A stretch of DNA of 64,000 nt from Halichondria panicea (taxonomy: Eukaryota; Porifera; Demospongiae; Suberitida; Halichondriidae): positions 8,242,809 through 8,306,808 of the forward strand of contig NC_087378.1 of NCBI RefSeq assembly GCF_963675165.1. Reading direction: 5' to 3'. This document shows positions 30,779 through 42,422 of this stretch, piece by piece (position 1 is the first letter of the stretch; each line of letters begins with the position of its first letter). The notes below the pieces were generated by a model, which made no database searches, was not told the DNA's origin, and saw only the letters and a list, made by a program, of their open reading frames with translations. The translations under genes were made by a program, and so were the position numbers.

Positions 30779-33687
30779 CTATGTGTAGCTGAGTATGGGG
30801 GTGTGGCATAGGGGACAGTTGGATCGACCTTTGACCTCGTTAAAGTAGGCCCTGTGTTTGCAGGTGGAGCACATCCATGACTGGTAGTCAAGGAGAGGTT
30901 GACCCGTTGCTAGGCACACAGGGAACTTGGAGTCACAGCTAGGACACGTCGACACCCTACACAAGAGAAAGGGGAGGGGCTTAGCATGGGATACCATACT
31001 TGCATAGCTATCGGTATTGCATACAATTGTATGAAAATGTGCAGTAGAACAAGATGGCATTAGACAGTACACATAATCATGTTAGAATGTTGACTCACCA
31101 TTCTCTGACCTGTGAGCCACAACTGGGGCACTCTAGAATATTCTCTCGTGAATCCTTTGGAGGATGACTGCACATAACACACACACACACACAGTCAATA
31201 TCTGTCAGACAACAACTACCACAGCAAACTGCACACACACACACACACACATTCTACACCCACTATATACACACCCACGCACACTCCTCACACTCCTCAC
31301 TTGACAAACAGCTCCATGGCGAGGTCCTGATAGGCTGCCCCTCCCTCCACCAAACTCTCCAGCTTGATGAACGCTTTAGAGCAGACAGCAAATGCCCCGG
31401 CAGAGCTACTGCACAGAGCCAGGAGACAGTACACGTCAGCCACTGGGAGAATGTCCTCATACTCAGGTAGACAAATAGCCTGCACGCAAGTGAGGGGGGG
31501 GGGGGAGTTAGGAGCCTGATACTGGTACACAAGTACAGTCAGACTAATAATTATACACTTCTTTACTAATCAACGGGGCCCATAATTATACGCATCCTGC
31601 AATACTACAGTTCACTGGTGTCTCACTGTTGCGAGTGCGTCTTCGGGGTTTCCAGAGTGGAGCTGTTGCTGAGCCAGTAGATAGTAGTGATATGCCTCTG
31701 CCCCCCTCCAGGGGTTGTCCAGGAGTGCTGACTCGGCAACACTGGAGTAATCCTCAGCAAGCAAATCTTGTAGCGTTGACATCACCTGATCAGATCACAT
31801 GATTATATCAGATGATTAGCATCCAGGTAATGTGACATACCTCTCCCTTCCTGTCTCCGCTGGAGCTCATCTTAGCTGTCTGTTGAGTTGTCCGTGTGTG
31901 CACGTGGTGCTCCTCAATCTGTATGTATAATAAATAGTCAACAATTTAACTCTTACATGTAGTTATTGCAATTTTGGGCCTATTTTCATGGGCCTATGGC
32001 CTATAATTATAGCCCATGGTATTTTTTCAAAAAATTAATGATAAATTATGGCCCATTCCAAATTTGAGAATTGAGCATACCATCTGAAAGAGCTCCTTCT
32101 AAACTTTCAGAAAATCATAAAATAGTTGAAAATGGGCCATCAGAACTCTAGTTACAGAGCCAAATCTATCACAGTTACGTGTGTGTGTGTGTGCGCTGAC
32201 ACTCACGAGGAGAGCTGCAAGGACGTAGATCTTCTTGATCTTGAGAGGAGAGAGTGATTGTACTGTGGCCTCTCGTGCAACCTTCATGAGCAACTGAGCT
32301 CCTGACATAAAGCGATGGGCTTTGCGATACCTGGGTACTGGGGTCAAGGACAATACACATCATTAAAAGGGGGGGGGGGAGATAATTATAATTGTCTAAG
32401 GATACAGTTCTATGGCACTGAGAATCTTGTCATCCTTGAGGAGGTGTGTGGCGTACTGTGCCATGAGAGAGTCCACATCTACAGTTTGATGATGGGCCTT
32501 GGCTAACTCCACAGCACGACTCCACTAGAGGGAGGAGGGTACAGTGAGTGGATATCTGGTGTGTTGTACGTATACATAGCATTAAATGAAGCGTCTTTGA
32601 ACGGCCATAACTTTAGTTCTGTTGGTTCAATAACGTTAATTTTATGATTTTCTGAACGCTTAGAAAGAGGCCTTTCAGATAATGTGTTAAAATCAAAAGT
32701 CTATTTTTAACCTGTTTTTGATAAAAGACCATGGGCTATATATAACCCACGGTCTTTTCCCAAAAATAGGAAATTATCGCTCATTCCAACCTTGATTGAG
32801 CATACCATCTGAACAGGCTCCTTCTAAGCTTTCAGAAAATCATAAAATCGTTGAATTTGGACCATCAGAACTCTAGTTACAGAGCCAACTCTAGTACTTG
32901 TTGTGGTTGCAATGACATACGTACATGTAAGGGATAGTGCAGTATACCTGGTTGAGTTGCACACATGCATCGATGGCCTCCTTGGTCTGCCCTGCCTTGA
33001 GGAAGCAGCTCACAGCCACCTCACTCATACCCACTGTCACAAACATACCACCCAGGTCCTACAGAGGGTATACAAACATGATGGAGCTAACCCTCCCAGT
33101 AGCTAGTGTACTCACTGGTAACAGTGTGTGGTTGTCTGGCAGTCCACTGGCCAGTGTCTCCAGAGCAGGGTAGTCCTCCAACAGGTAGTAACAGTGGGCC
33201 AACCTCTTCTGGTTAGCTCCCTGACTGTAGTAGGTCACAGCAGTCTTCCACTTCTGCCGATCAGCGTAATAATCCCCCATTGCATTCCATGCCTCTCTCA
33301 GCTGAGTGTCATCACCTGCACACAAGAGGGGGGGAGGAGTATGATGATATTAGAATATTAATGTAATAGACTTCCTAATAACACATGCTAAGCAAATGAG
33401 GCTACAGTATCATGCTCTACACAATGTACAGTGTACGTGCGTGCGTACCAACTTCCCCAGTCTTGAGCAGCTGCACAACTTTGAACCAGTCTCCTAACTT
33501 AGTCCGCATCTCAATGGCCAGGTCCCTGCACACACACACACATATACTGACCACACCCACTATACAAGGGGGTGGGGCATACCTGCGGTCCATGTAGAGG
33601 TAGGTTTTCTCAGCCTCCTCAAACTTGTGGAAGAACGAAGCCACTTCAGCTTTCTGTTTATCCTCTGACTAGAGCGTGTGTGTGTGG

Positions 33688-33721
<34 letters not shown>

Positions 33722-35458
33722 GTTAGCAAACACTGCACTTACGTCTAATTTCCTGAGTCTCTTGACAAACTTGATTCCCTGATAATCACCACATCGTACG
33801 AATGCTTTCTCTGCCATCTCCAGTTCAAGACTCTCCAGCGAGGACTCCGCCAACAGTCGCCTGTAGAAGGGGGCAGGGTCAACTGTACAGTATAGCATTA
33901 TAATGATATTCATGAGCCAACAGTATTCATAGAAGTATTAAGAACACAGTGGGTGTTGGAATGTTTGAGAGCTATAAAAGGCCGTGTTGTGCATTCAAAG
34001 TGCTGGCTAAGTTAAGTGGCTACTTCGTTTCTACTGAAATACACGCGGTTAATCGTTGGATTATTCCGGGCTTGTTTCCCAACCCCATAACCACTGACGC
34101 ACTCCAGCTTTTTTTTTCACCCTCACAACACACACACACCACACAATGTTTTTCAGAGTGTCCCCAGGGCTTAGTTAGAGAGCTGTGCTTTAGTCTCACC
34201 AGAGTCTTGGGTGAGGGTTGTCCTCAATGAACTGGTAGGCATCTCCAATACTCACTTTCTTGAGGAGGTCTCGAGTATCTCGCAGGGACTACAATAATGA
34301 TGGGACACAATAGTGAACCATGCTATCAAACAGGCCCATGCATTATCAAGGTTATATACATGTACTTTTTTCGAGAATTAAAAAAACAATCACTGATCAT
34401 TAATTAGATAGGACTTTCAAATTAAGAGCTACAAAATTCATCTATTAAATATCCCAACTCAAGTTATGAGCACAAGCCCAATTCGGACCAATGTCCATAT
34501 ATGCTCTTTCTTTGCACATGAGAATTAACAACATTTTTTAATCCAAAAGTAATCAATCCCTAGCCACCAGGCAGGAGTACACAGTACACCCATCACTACG
34601 TAGACTACCACTGTATAACACTGACCTTGATGTCTAGGTCCACCACGAGGTCATCTCCCGGGTTCTCAGGATCCTTCATAACCTCGTCCAGGAGAACAGA
34701 CCGCACCTCCATTGACTCAAATGAGCAGATATGACCAGAGCTCACCACGGGCTCCTGACAAGAATAAGTATAGTATTACACCATGAACAAGGAACTGTGT
34801 TTCTAGGTATATATCTCTCTCTCCTCTCTCCTCTCTCCTCTCTTCTCTCTCTCTCTCTCGTGGTGCTACAGTACGGTGGGTGTGGTCTTACCTCTGGATC
34901 AACCCCTCTGAATATATACATCCGTGTCTTCTCCATGATGGCAAACAGATCAGGGTTGTCCTATTAAGGCATAGATGCAAACAAGGGATAGATAAAGAAA
35001 GGTCATGCAGTTTTGGTATATGTAGTATACCAAATAATTACGGACACCATTTATATACGTGTATTTGGTAACTGACCTCCGACCACTTGAGGTTCCACAC
35101 TTCCTTCCTCTCCAGTGGTAGTTTATCTCCCCTCAAGATGTCCATGAGACACAAGATGCCGTGGATGTCAATGATAGCCACCTTACTGCACAGAGGGAGT
35201 ATAAACACAACGATAGTTACTGCTAGCGTGTTCACTGTAGTTAAATAATCTATTCCTAGAATTAAGATAGATCATTAAACTATTTGCTGAGCAATATAAT
35301 TATATTGATACTACTCACGATGAGTCAGAGTTCAGTGCGATGGACTGTGGTCTGCAACTGGCCACATGTCTACTCTCCAACATTGCCTTGGGCAGTGTGT
35401 ACACTTGCACAATACCAGACCCTCTAGCCTGTGTGTGTGTGTGTGTGGGTGGGTGTGT

Positions 35459-35491
<33 letters not shown>

Positions 35492-38400
35492 AGGGGCTCA
35501 CCAGGACCAGCCTCTTGTCAGTGGCACACACAGCGCAGATAGGATCATCCGTTACCTGCACACACAGTACGTACAGTAAGGGAGTGGATGGACATACACA
35601 CACTCACGTCCTTGGCAAGGTTAAAGTCCAGCTTGGGAGGGTTTTTAACGAGGGGATGTTTCTCCACATGAATAACAACATCTTCCCCGGCCTCCCCCCT
35701 CCGAGAGGTCACGTGGGTCAACTTGGAGGTGGCCAGACGTGAGGTGGTCCTATAGTGCCATACATACACCGCACACTCACTAGATGCTATTATGTGCGTA
35801 TGAGAGATGGCCACAAACTTGGGCTCTGCAGAGAAGGGAGAAAGATTAGTGGAATAATTATCATTATTTTGGCTAGTAGACATGTACCCATTTTGATGTA
35901 TTTAGTGTCGACAGGAGTGCCCAGGGCATTGCACAGTAGGAGAGCATGCTGCAATAGAGAAAAACTATAATCTGTGTGTGGTGTGTCTCCCTACACCCCC
36001 CACCCCCTCCACACACACACACACCACCACCACCACCCCCTCCACACACACACACCACCCCCTCACCGGCCCTCCACATACACACACACCACCCCCTCAC
36101 CCCCTCCACACACACACACACACCACCCCCTCACTTGTCCAGGCTCATCCTCAAGTCTTGTGAGCAACACACAGAAGTCCTTACAGGAGGAGATGGTGAT
36201 GAGATTCCTCACTGACTTGGCATGCTTCTCTCCAGTGCGAGTGTTCCAGAAGATCACACAATGCTCCACTTTGTCCGGCTTACGAAATGAGTAGACCAGA
36301 GTGTCAGAGAAGTAGCCCCACTGGTAGTCATGACGAATATTGGCAAAATAGATGAATGATCCCACAGCCAATGCTACACGGAGTCCAGTCCCCTCCCACG
36401 TCAGCCCAGATAGCTGGCGACCAGGGACCTTGAGAGTATGCAGGTGCTGTATACAGAGGAGGAGGTGGTTATACTAGCCTAGTATAGACACAGTACACTG
36501 CCAATCTTACCTGTCCAAATGTGCTGTAGAACTGCACACAGGAGAGCTCTTTGCCGTCCTGGAAACGCTGAGCCCCAGCAAAGGCTAGGATTGCCCCACA
36601 GCGGTTCCATCTCACACACGTTACCTTCGTCATGTTGGTCTCTACCAGAATAGGGTCTGGAGGAGGTTCAGAGAGTCTTAAGATCCTCAATAATGTATAT
36701 AACACTTGTTGCTAGCTCAAGACAATATCAGCTAGGTGTTTAATTGAACAAAGAATATCCATAAATTTATAGTATGTGGAATATCTATGGGATGTGTTTT
36801 ATCACTCAAGTCTTCATTGTAAAATATTCAAACCAACATTAGATATAATTATCATGCACATTACAACAGAAGACCCCTCACTACGCCCACCCACTACACA
36901 CACATACACACACCCACTACACACACTCACGCCCACTACACACACTCACGCCCACTACACACACTCACTGTGGTCTAGTTCGTGTCTCTTAAGCTCGGCA
37001 CGGCCATTGTCATACACGATGGCCAGACAGGGACAGTTGGGCTCCACATAGCCAGAGCTCCCATTGTACCACTCCACTCCCACCAGCTTCACCAGTCCAG
37101 TTACATTGCTCAAGCAGTGAATCATCATCTTAGACTGAGAAGGGAGGGTACAATAGTCAACACATTAACTCTGGGCCAGTCTGATCAGTCCAAACTAATA
37201 GTGACACAACGCCATTGACTCACATTGAAGCTGCCATGACTGTCGTAGATGTGTACCTCTCCCTTGCTGTTACCAAAGAGGATGACCTTACCCTCTGGAG
37301 ACCATTGGACATTGGTGAGTGTCATTCCCTTGATCTCCTTACCCCAGAGTCTGTTACCATCCACACCACCGACTATCACTGCACCTACACACACACAAGT
37401 ACACACAGCATCCAATAATTGCCAAAATTTGGAAGAATACAATTTTTGGTACTGCCTAAAATTCAAACAGGTCCACCCACCATCCTCATAAACGATGCAT
37501 ATCTTGGAGCCCTCTTTGTTCCAACACATGTCTCGTACAATGCTCTTGTTTCTGTTGTTGATCATCTCCTCGTACCAGAGTCCCTTGTAGAGCATCCACA
37601 CGATGATGAGTCCATTCTGATCACTGGAGGTGAGGCGGTCGTGAGTCTCATTCCACGTCACCACATACAAGGACCCTCCTGGAGAAAGGAGAAGGGGAAT
37701 CAATGAAATAATTAAACCACAAAGTACAATCTGCCCACCTCATTGCAGTGAGGTCGTTGATTGAATAAACTGTTTTTGATTGAAAACACAAACCCTTGTA
37801 AATTATCCGCTTTACCTCGAGACTGTCCTAGCAGCCAAGCTGATTTCAAGCGTTACCCAGTAGGTTAAATGTGGATAGTTTTCAGGCAAGTTGCATAGTC
37901 AAATGATGTGGTTAGCGGGATAGTAACCACGACTACACACACACACATGACTGAATTATCTACCACATACATGTTCCAGAGTTGATCGAACCATGAATGC
38001 AGAAGGGGACGTCAAGTACATTAGCTACAGATGGTACATCAAAGTCAATGTAATTTTTCCATGCATTCTGGAATGTGTTGTTAATGTTACATGTAAGTGC
38101 CGGTGAAAAAGATGTGCCATCTGTAGCCACCTATCTAATGGTTCCAACTACTACAGTCTGGAACATCAAAGTTAGTTTGTCACCTAATGCTAATGACAAT
38201 CCCAATCACATTTCTAGGTGGTCTGAAAGGTACTTCATCTCCCCATGGCACATCTTAATATCACTCACATTCCAGAATGCATTAACAAACGCCATTGACC
38301 TTGATGTGTCATAGCTACACCATTAGCTCTAATTAATACTCAGACTGTAATATTGGAACACCATTAGAGAAGAGAATGCAGAGCGGGCTTAGCTACGATG

Positions 38401-41228
38401 GTAGGTGTAGGGCTCCTAAAGCATGCGTGTAACTTTATATCTTAAGTAATGTCCATGCACACAATGTATAAGGATGTTACGTGCAGTTATCCCAGAAGCT
38501 TATAAAAGGAGTTGTGTTACACTTTATCTTCATTCAACTCAACGGATGGTTACATGCATGATGGCTACTAACATACGAGCACTGCAGACTATCAGCTTCT
38601 TGCTGATGCTAGCAATCACTGTGAATGCTAGGGTGGTTCCAGAGCAAGTACGAGGACAAGAAGACAATGGGGAAATGTCGAGAAAGTTTCTTTACGATAT
38701 CAAACAAGGAAGTATCGATCAAATGAAGAATGAAATATTGGCGCTGCTACTGAATGATCAAGAAACTATAGCTCAAAGCCTCTTTGAAGAATACCTCGAC
38801 ATTCCAAAGAAAGAGATGGACCCTGCATACAGACCTAGCACTGAAACCAGAAGAAGCTCAAGCTCAAGATGGCATGTACAATCCAGATCTCTTTGAAGGA
38901 AACCTCAAGATTTCAGATAAACAGATAAAGGCTGTGTACGGAACGTCTTCATAAGTAAGAAAAGTGACTTGTGTTCAAATAGTTAAGCTAGGTTATCCTA
39001 ATTATGCATTGGATCAAATGTATAACTATTATGCTTCATTTGTACAGAATAGTTGCATGTACACTGTAAGCTGTATACACTCCCACACTGTGAGCCACAC
39101 TCCCACACTGTGTTGGTAGGCAAGTTCACACTAGCAAGGGGCATTTTAAAATATCAATGAACTACTAGTATACTCCCGAAAAAGTATACACTATCAGGCC
39201 ACCCATTGTTGCTCCAATTTAGAAAACCTCAAGTCTATAATTATTATGTACGTTAATGCAGGCTGAGCTTCAGAAGGCTACAAGCGTCAATGCGCTGCTA
39301 TGGGCTGGCGGAAAAGTCTACTACGAAATGGACCCAGACTTAGTTCCAAATTTTCTGCAAACTATCATACGAGAGGCAATGGACGAATATGAGCAACACA
39401 CGTGTCTCAAGTTCTACCTTAAAAACTCTAGGAGTACACAGTTTATTCGTTTTCAATATACTTCGGACGGGTGTTATTCTACTTTGGTTGGGAAAGAGGG
39501 CGGTATACAAACAATCAATATAAATATAGGTTGTGCAGAGCATAGTGGACTTTTACATGAAATCGGTCATGCGATCGGTTTTTGGCATGAGCAAAGTAGA
39601 CCGGACAGAGACAACTACCTTACGATAAACTGGGACAATATCGAAGCAGGCCAGGTATCTGATTATCAATTTGAATTACGGCACGAAGTTGATTACCGGG
39701 GTGAAGAGTACGACTATGCTTCAATTATCATTATGACGTGTACGCCTTCAGCAAGAATGGACAGCCCACAATGGCCGTTAACAATTTGGTTAGATACCGG
39801 CAACAAGGACGCCCTCATCTTGGAATTCCATGGTTTGGGTTAAAACACCTTAGTGCGGGTGACATCAGGCAGGTGAATAAAATGTACAAGTGCTACAACC
39901 CATACGGTTTCTGGGGATTGATAAATGTTCATGTATATAAAGCGACTGGGCTACCTAAGGGCACGTACTATGCCCAAATAACTGCTTATGGCACCTACGG
40001 TACAAAGAAGATCTATGAATCACGAGACTCCGAGAATAATTCTCCAGCTGTCTATACATGGGAGGATGGGTTTTCAATCTCATATTTTATATCAGCCTGG
40101 CGTTACTTCGAGATAAGGATAAAGAATTTGCAGGGGGAAGATGTGATTGGTCGGCAAACCATATGGATAGAAAAATCAAGAGAAAAAGTTGAAGATGCGT
40201 ACTGTATGAAAGATGAGCAAGATCAGAATCGCAACAAATGTGTCTTTTTCAACTACGAAATCAAGGGATTTTAAAATATAACGAACAAGTATTATGTCTT
40301 ACTTACTGTATTATAGGCTGACACTTGATTGCTAGTAGTCATGAACTATTCAACATGTAGACTGAACTCCAGTTAGAGTAGAGTATAAAACAGATGTTGT
40401 GTTTAGAGTGTATGGAAATAATGTTCCAGTTTGCATGGTTGTCACTCTGTTAGGTATTCCTAGAAGTACGTACATGTGGCTCAGTGTACGTGCACACACT
40501 GTAAGCTATAATTAGGAATCTCTAAAAATGGTAATACTCTCGCTAATCCAAATAGCTTGTTCAGATTAGTGAAGGGGAGGAGTGTAGTTACACACGATAG
40601 TGATGTGTATGCACAACTCACTAAGTACAGTAACTCTTATACACCTATCAATGTGTCGCCCCACTCCCCCCCCCCCCCCGGGAGGGGTCGGGCTAACATG
40701 GGGGATTTGACCATACCTCAGATCAAATTCCCCCTGGTGGGGGAAGGATTCTGTGTTCAAATCCCCAAGTCAACAGGGGGTTTTTGAGCCCCAAGCAGTT
40801 GCACACGTCAAAACAGGTTATAAAAGCAGCCTTTACTACGCAAAACCAGGTCAAATCCCCCATGGCAAATATTTCAGGTCAAATTAGAGTCAAATTCCCC
40901 CGTATGTCCCGGGGGGGGGGGATAGTGGGGCAACATGTTGATAGGTGCATTATCTACACGTACCGTTGTGTCCCTCGAGGGTCTGGTTCATGGAGAGGTT
41001 ACTAGGGGCAGCAAGACCCTTGAGTTTAGCATCCTTGGAGGCCAGTGTCTCCAGTTGTAGTACCTTGAGTAGTCCATCCTCCCCACCACACGCTATCCAA
41101 CCCTTGCTACTGTGCCATGAGATGGTTGCCAGGGCAGAGTCATTAGGGATAGCAATCTAACAAAGGGAACTCTAAAGGAAGTATGCATGTAGGATCCATC
41201 TCACCTTCTTACTCAGATAGACTAGCAT
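30779..41228 (-). CDS. WDR35: WD repeat protein 35 (WDR35/IFT121), IFT-A subunit
   Basis: Component of the IFT-A train for retrograde ciliary transport and membrane-protein entry into cilia. Exon 1 is 41205-41228 (MLVYLSKK), exon 2 40964-41156 ([14 protein letters not shown]...[17 protein letters not shown]...[21 protein letters not shown]), exon 3 starts about 37682 ([30 protein letters not shown]), then about 24 more short exons down to the last, about 30779-30957 (TAG at 30779-30781). Order: N-terminal WD40/beta-propeller repeats ([35 protein letters not shown]), then TPR-like helices ([48 protein letters not shown]), and a C-terminal zinc-binding end ([26 protein letters not shown]). Intron 2 (about 3.3 kb) contains an astacin gene on the other strand. 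Exons 1-2 also exist as a second copy at 46716-46980, so the promoter in use is uncertain. Confidence 0.93.
31965..32165. repeat. Dispersed foldback repeat family, copy 3 (WDR35 intron)
   Basis: Shorter copy; ends CTAAACTTTCAGAAAATCAT and CCATCAGAACTCTAGTTACA; centre GGGCCTATGGCC / ATAGCCCATGG. Confidence 0.7.
32590..32890. repeat. Dispersed foldback repeat family, copy 4 (WDR35 intron)
   Basis: Best-preserved copy: left arm ATTTTATGATTTTCTGAACG (near 32638), right arm AGCTTTCAGAAAATCATAAA (near 32827); centre AGACCATGGGCTATA against ACCCACGGTCTTTT. Confidence 0.8.
33670..36135. repeat. Short (CA)n/(GT)n and C/A-rich tracts in WDR35 introns
   Basis: GT-rich tracts at about 33672-33722 and 35430-35490, and a CACACC/CCCTCC-rich tract at about 35993-36133; each lies next to an intron boundary. 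Confidence 0.85.
37683..38500. other. WDR35 intron 2, proximal part; one arm of an inverted repeat
   Basis: About 38055-38190 is the reverse complement of about 42090-42225 (e.g. GTTCCAACTACTACAGTCTG here, CAGACTGTAGTAGTTGGAAC there). No WDR35 exon lies here: exon 3 connects in phase directly to exon 2 at 40964. Confidence 0.7.
38501..38508 (+). promoter_or_regulatory. TATA box of astacin gene 1
   Basis: TATAAAAG within AGAAGCTTATAAAAGGAG, exactly 45 nt before the ATG at 38546; the same box at the same distance precedes astacin genes 2 and 3. Confidence 0.75.
38546..40274 (+). pseudogene. Astacin-C2 metalloprotease paralogue 1 (broken)
   Basis: Secreted M12A (astacin) zinc endopeptidase-like gene on the opposite strand inside WDR35 intron 2. 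Exon 1 (38546 to about 38954) codes a signal peptide ([17 protein letters not shown]) and a propeptide; exon 2 starts at about 39263. The zinc site [19 protein letters not shown] is intact, followed by an astacin-like core. Breaks against paralogue 3: a +1 change in exon 1 near 38838, a G-to-T-type change making TAA just before the exon 1 donor (about 38952), and a frame change near 39727 that destroys the Met-turn (SIMHY expected). The C-terminal 150 residues (frame 39738-40274) form a C2-like domain ([36 protein letters not shown]). Probably a pseudogene unless the breaks are assembly errors. Confidence 0.75.
40275..40641. other. Duplicated spacer, copy 1
   Basis: About 40530-40641 (GCTAATCCAAATAGCTTGTT, GAAGGGGAGGAGTGTAGTTA) is repeated almost exactly at about 46600-46706, upstream of the second WDR35 exon copy in map order. 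Confidence 0.8.
40642..40954. mobile_element. ~310-bp MITE inserted in duplication copy 1, TTAT target duplication
   Basis: Ends ACACCTATCAATGTGTCGCC and GGCAACATGTTGATAGGTGC are inverted repeats, each followed inward by a C or G run. Copy 2 of the duplication at 46700-46712 reads CTCTTATCTCACG without the element, while copy 1 has CTCTTAT before and TTATCTACACG after, so TTAT is duplicated. Confidence 0.85.
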
Positions 41229-41560
41229 GGTGTGGCCCTCAGATCATACACTCATACAATGCTGGCATGGAGGTTCTGTACACTGTCAGCTAGAGGTCGT
41301 CTGTGAAGCTACCATGGCTACTATCAGGCAGATCCGCCCCCTTTCATCGCACATCCAGTGAGGGTCGTTGTTAGAACAAACTTCACTGCTGCAACAGCTT
41401 TTTCCTATAGACGACCTTTCTGCCGAGTTTTCACTTTTATAAGGGAAATAGGTTTCGCTTTCAGTTAATTATTATAAAAGCGAAAACATGGCCTGGGATC
41501 AGCTGTAGTATACATGACTTGTAGTAATTATTTTTTTACACACAAACGGCTAAACCACTA
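41229..41560. promoter_or_regulatory. WDR35 copy-1 5' region with an X-box-like site
   Basis: GCTACCATGGCTAC at 41308-41321 (minus strand GTAGCCATGGTAGC) differs at one specified base from the RFX X-box pattern GTNNCCATGGNAAC. It lies about 80 nt upstream of the WDR35 ATG. The segment about 41239-41325 is absent from copy 2. Confidence 0.5.
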
Positions 41561-41840
41561 TATATGCACACAATATCTAAGAGTCACTCTGAGTCTCATG
41601 TCGTCATGATAACTGGTGGATTGTTGTGATTGTGTTCAGCCTCTATCTCAACACCCCCTGAACTGGTGGTATCCTCTCCTCTGGGGGGCTGCCAATGTCA
41701 ACTGGGCCTCTGCGGGGGGGTTACTGTTCTCATCGTCACAAAGACCCGCCCCCCTGTGCCATTCACAGCCTCAACTGTAGGGACACAAGTAGTTCCAATC
41801 ACACATGCACACACAGTGTCCATCTCATTAGCATGAGCGG
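41560..41840 (-). pseudogene. Truncated duplicate of the BLOC1S5 3' part
   Basis: Matches the last exon end and the following exon of BLOC1S5 (50636-51235) with internal deletions: GTGTTCAGCCTCTATCTCAA, CCCCTGAACTGGTGGTATCC, GGGGGGCTGCC, then AAAGACCCGCCCCCCTGTGC and CAGCCTCAACTGTAGGGACA. It ends with GTGTCCATCTCATTAGCA, which belongs to exon 3 of the full gene (about 51820), so introns and the (CA)n tract are missing. Confidence 0.8.
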
Positions 41841-42422
41841 ATAAAAGATGCATGCATGCACAAGAGTGGAATGTACTGATGGCTATAAAAGGCCGTATTG
41901 TGCATGAAAAGTGCTGGCTAAGTCAAGTGGCTATACTTTGTTTCTAGGTAACAACTACACATGTGACTTCCATGCATCACAGTATTCCGTGCTGAGTAAG
42001 ACTGACAGGCTTTGATGTTACAGACCAGAAATGTGATGGGGTTCAGTTTGATAGTCGCTACTACTATATCCATCACAAGCAATTAGCATTACGTGACAAA
42101 CTAACTTTGATGTTCCAGACTGTAGTAGTTGGAACCATTAGATAGGTGGCTACAGATGGCACATCTTTTTCACCGGCACTTACATGTAACATTAACAACA
42201 CATTCCAGAATGCATGGAAATGACTTTGGCGTCATTATTATTCACTACTGACTATACCTAATTCCACCCACCTAATTGCAGACTCCTCGGCATGCAATGT
42301 AACTGTATAACTCTGTTGTAATGTCCATCGTGTACAACTTTGATCTAAGGATAGTAATTCAATTTTTGTCAGAAGCTTATAAAAGGAGTGGTGTTACATT
42401 TCATCTTCATTCAACTCAACGG
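41841..42422. promoter_or_regulatory. Astacin-2 upstream region; inverted-repeat arm and TATA box
   Basis: About 42090-42225 is the second arm of the inverted repeat paired with 38055-38190. About 41881-41945 (GCTATAAAAGGCCGTATTGT) repeats a block at 33971-34030 in a WDR35 intron. TATAAAAG at 42378-42385, 45 nt before the astacin-2 ATG. Confidence 0.65.

Noticed and set aside
37741-38340. Missing WDR35 exons sought directly upstream of exon 3
   Set aside because: None are needed: exon 2 at 40964 joins exon 3 in phase (HNG-GSLYVV).
40945-41160. Plus-strand open frame over WDR35 exon 2 (and its copy at 46718)
   Set aside because: It is the antisense of the conserved WD40 exon.
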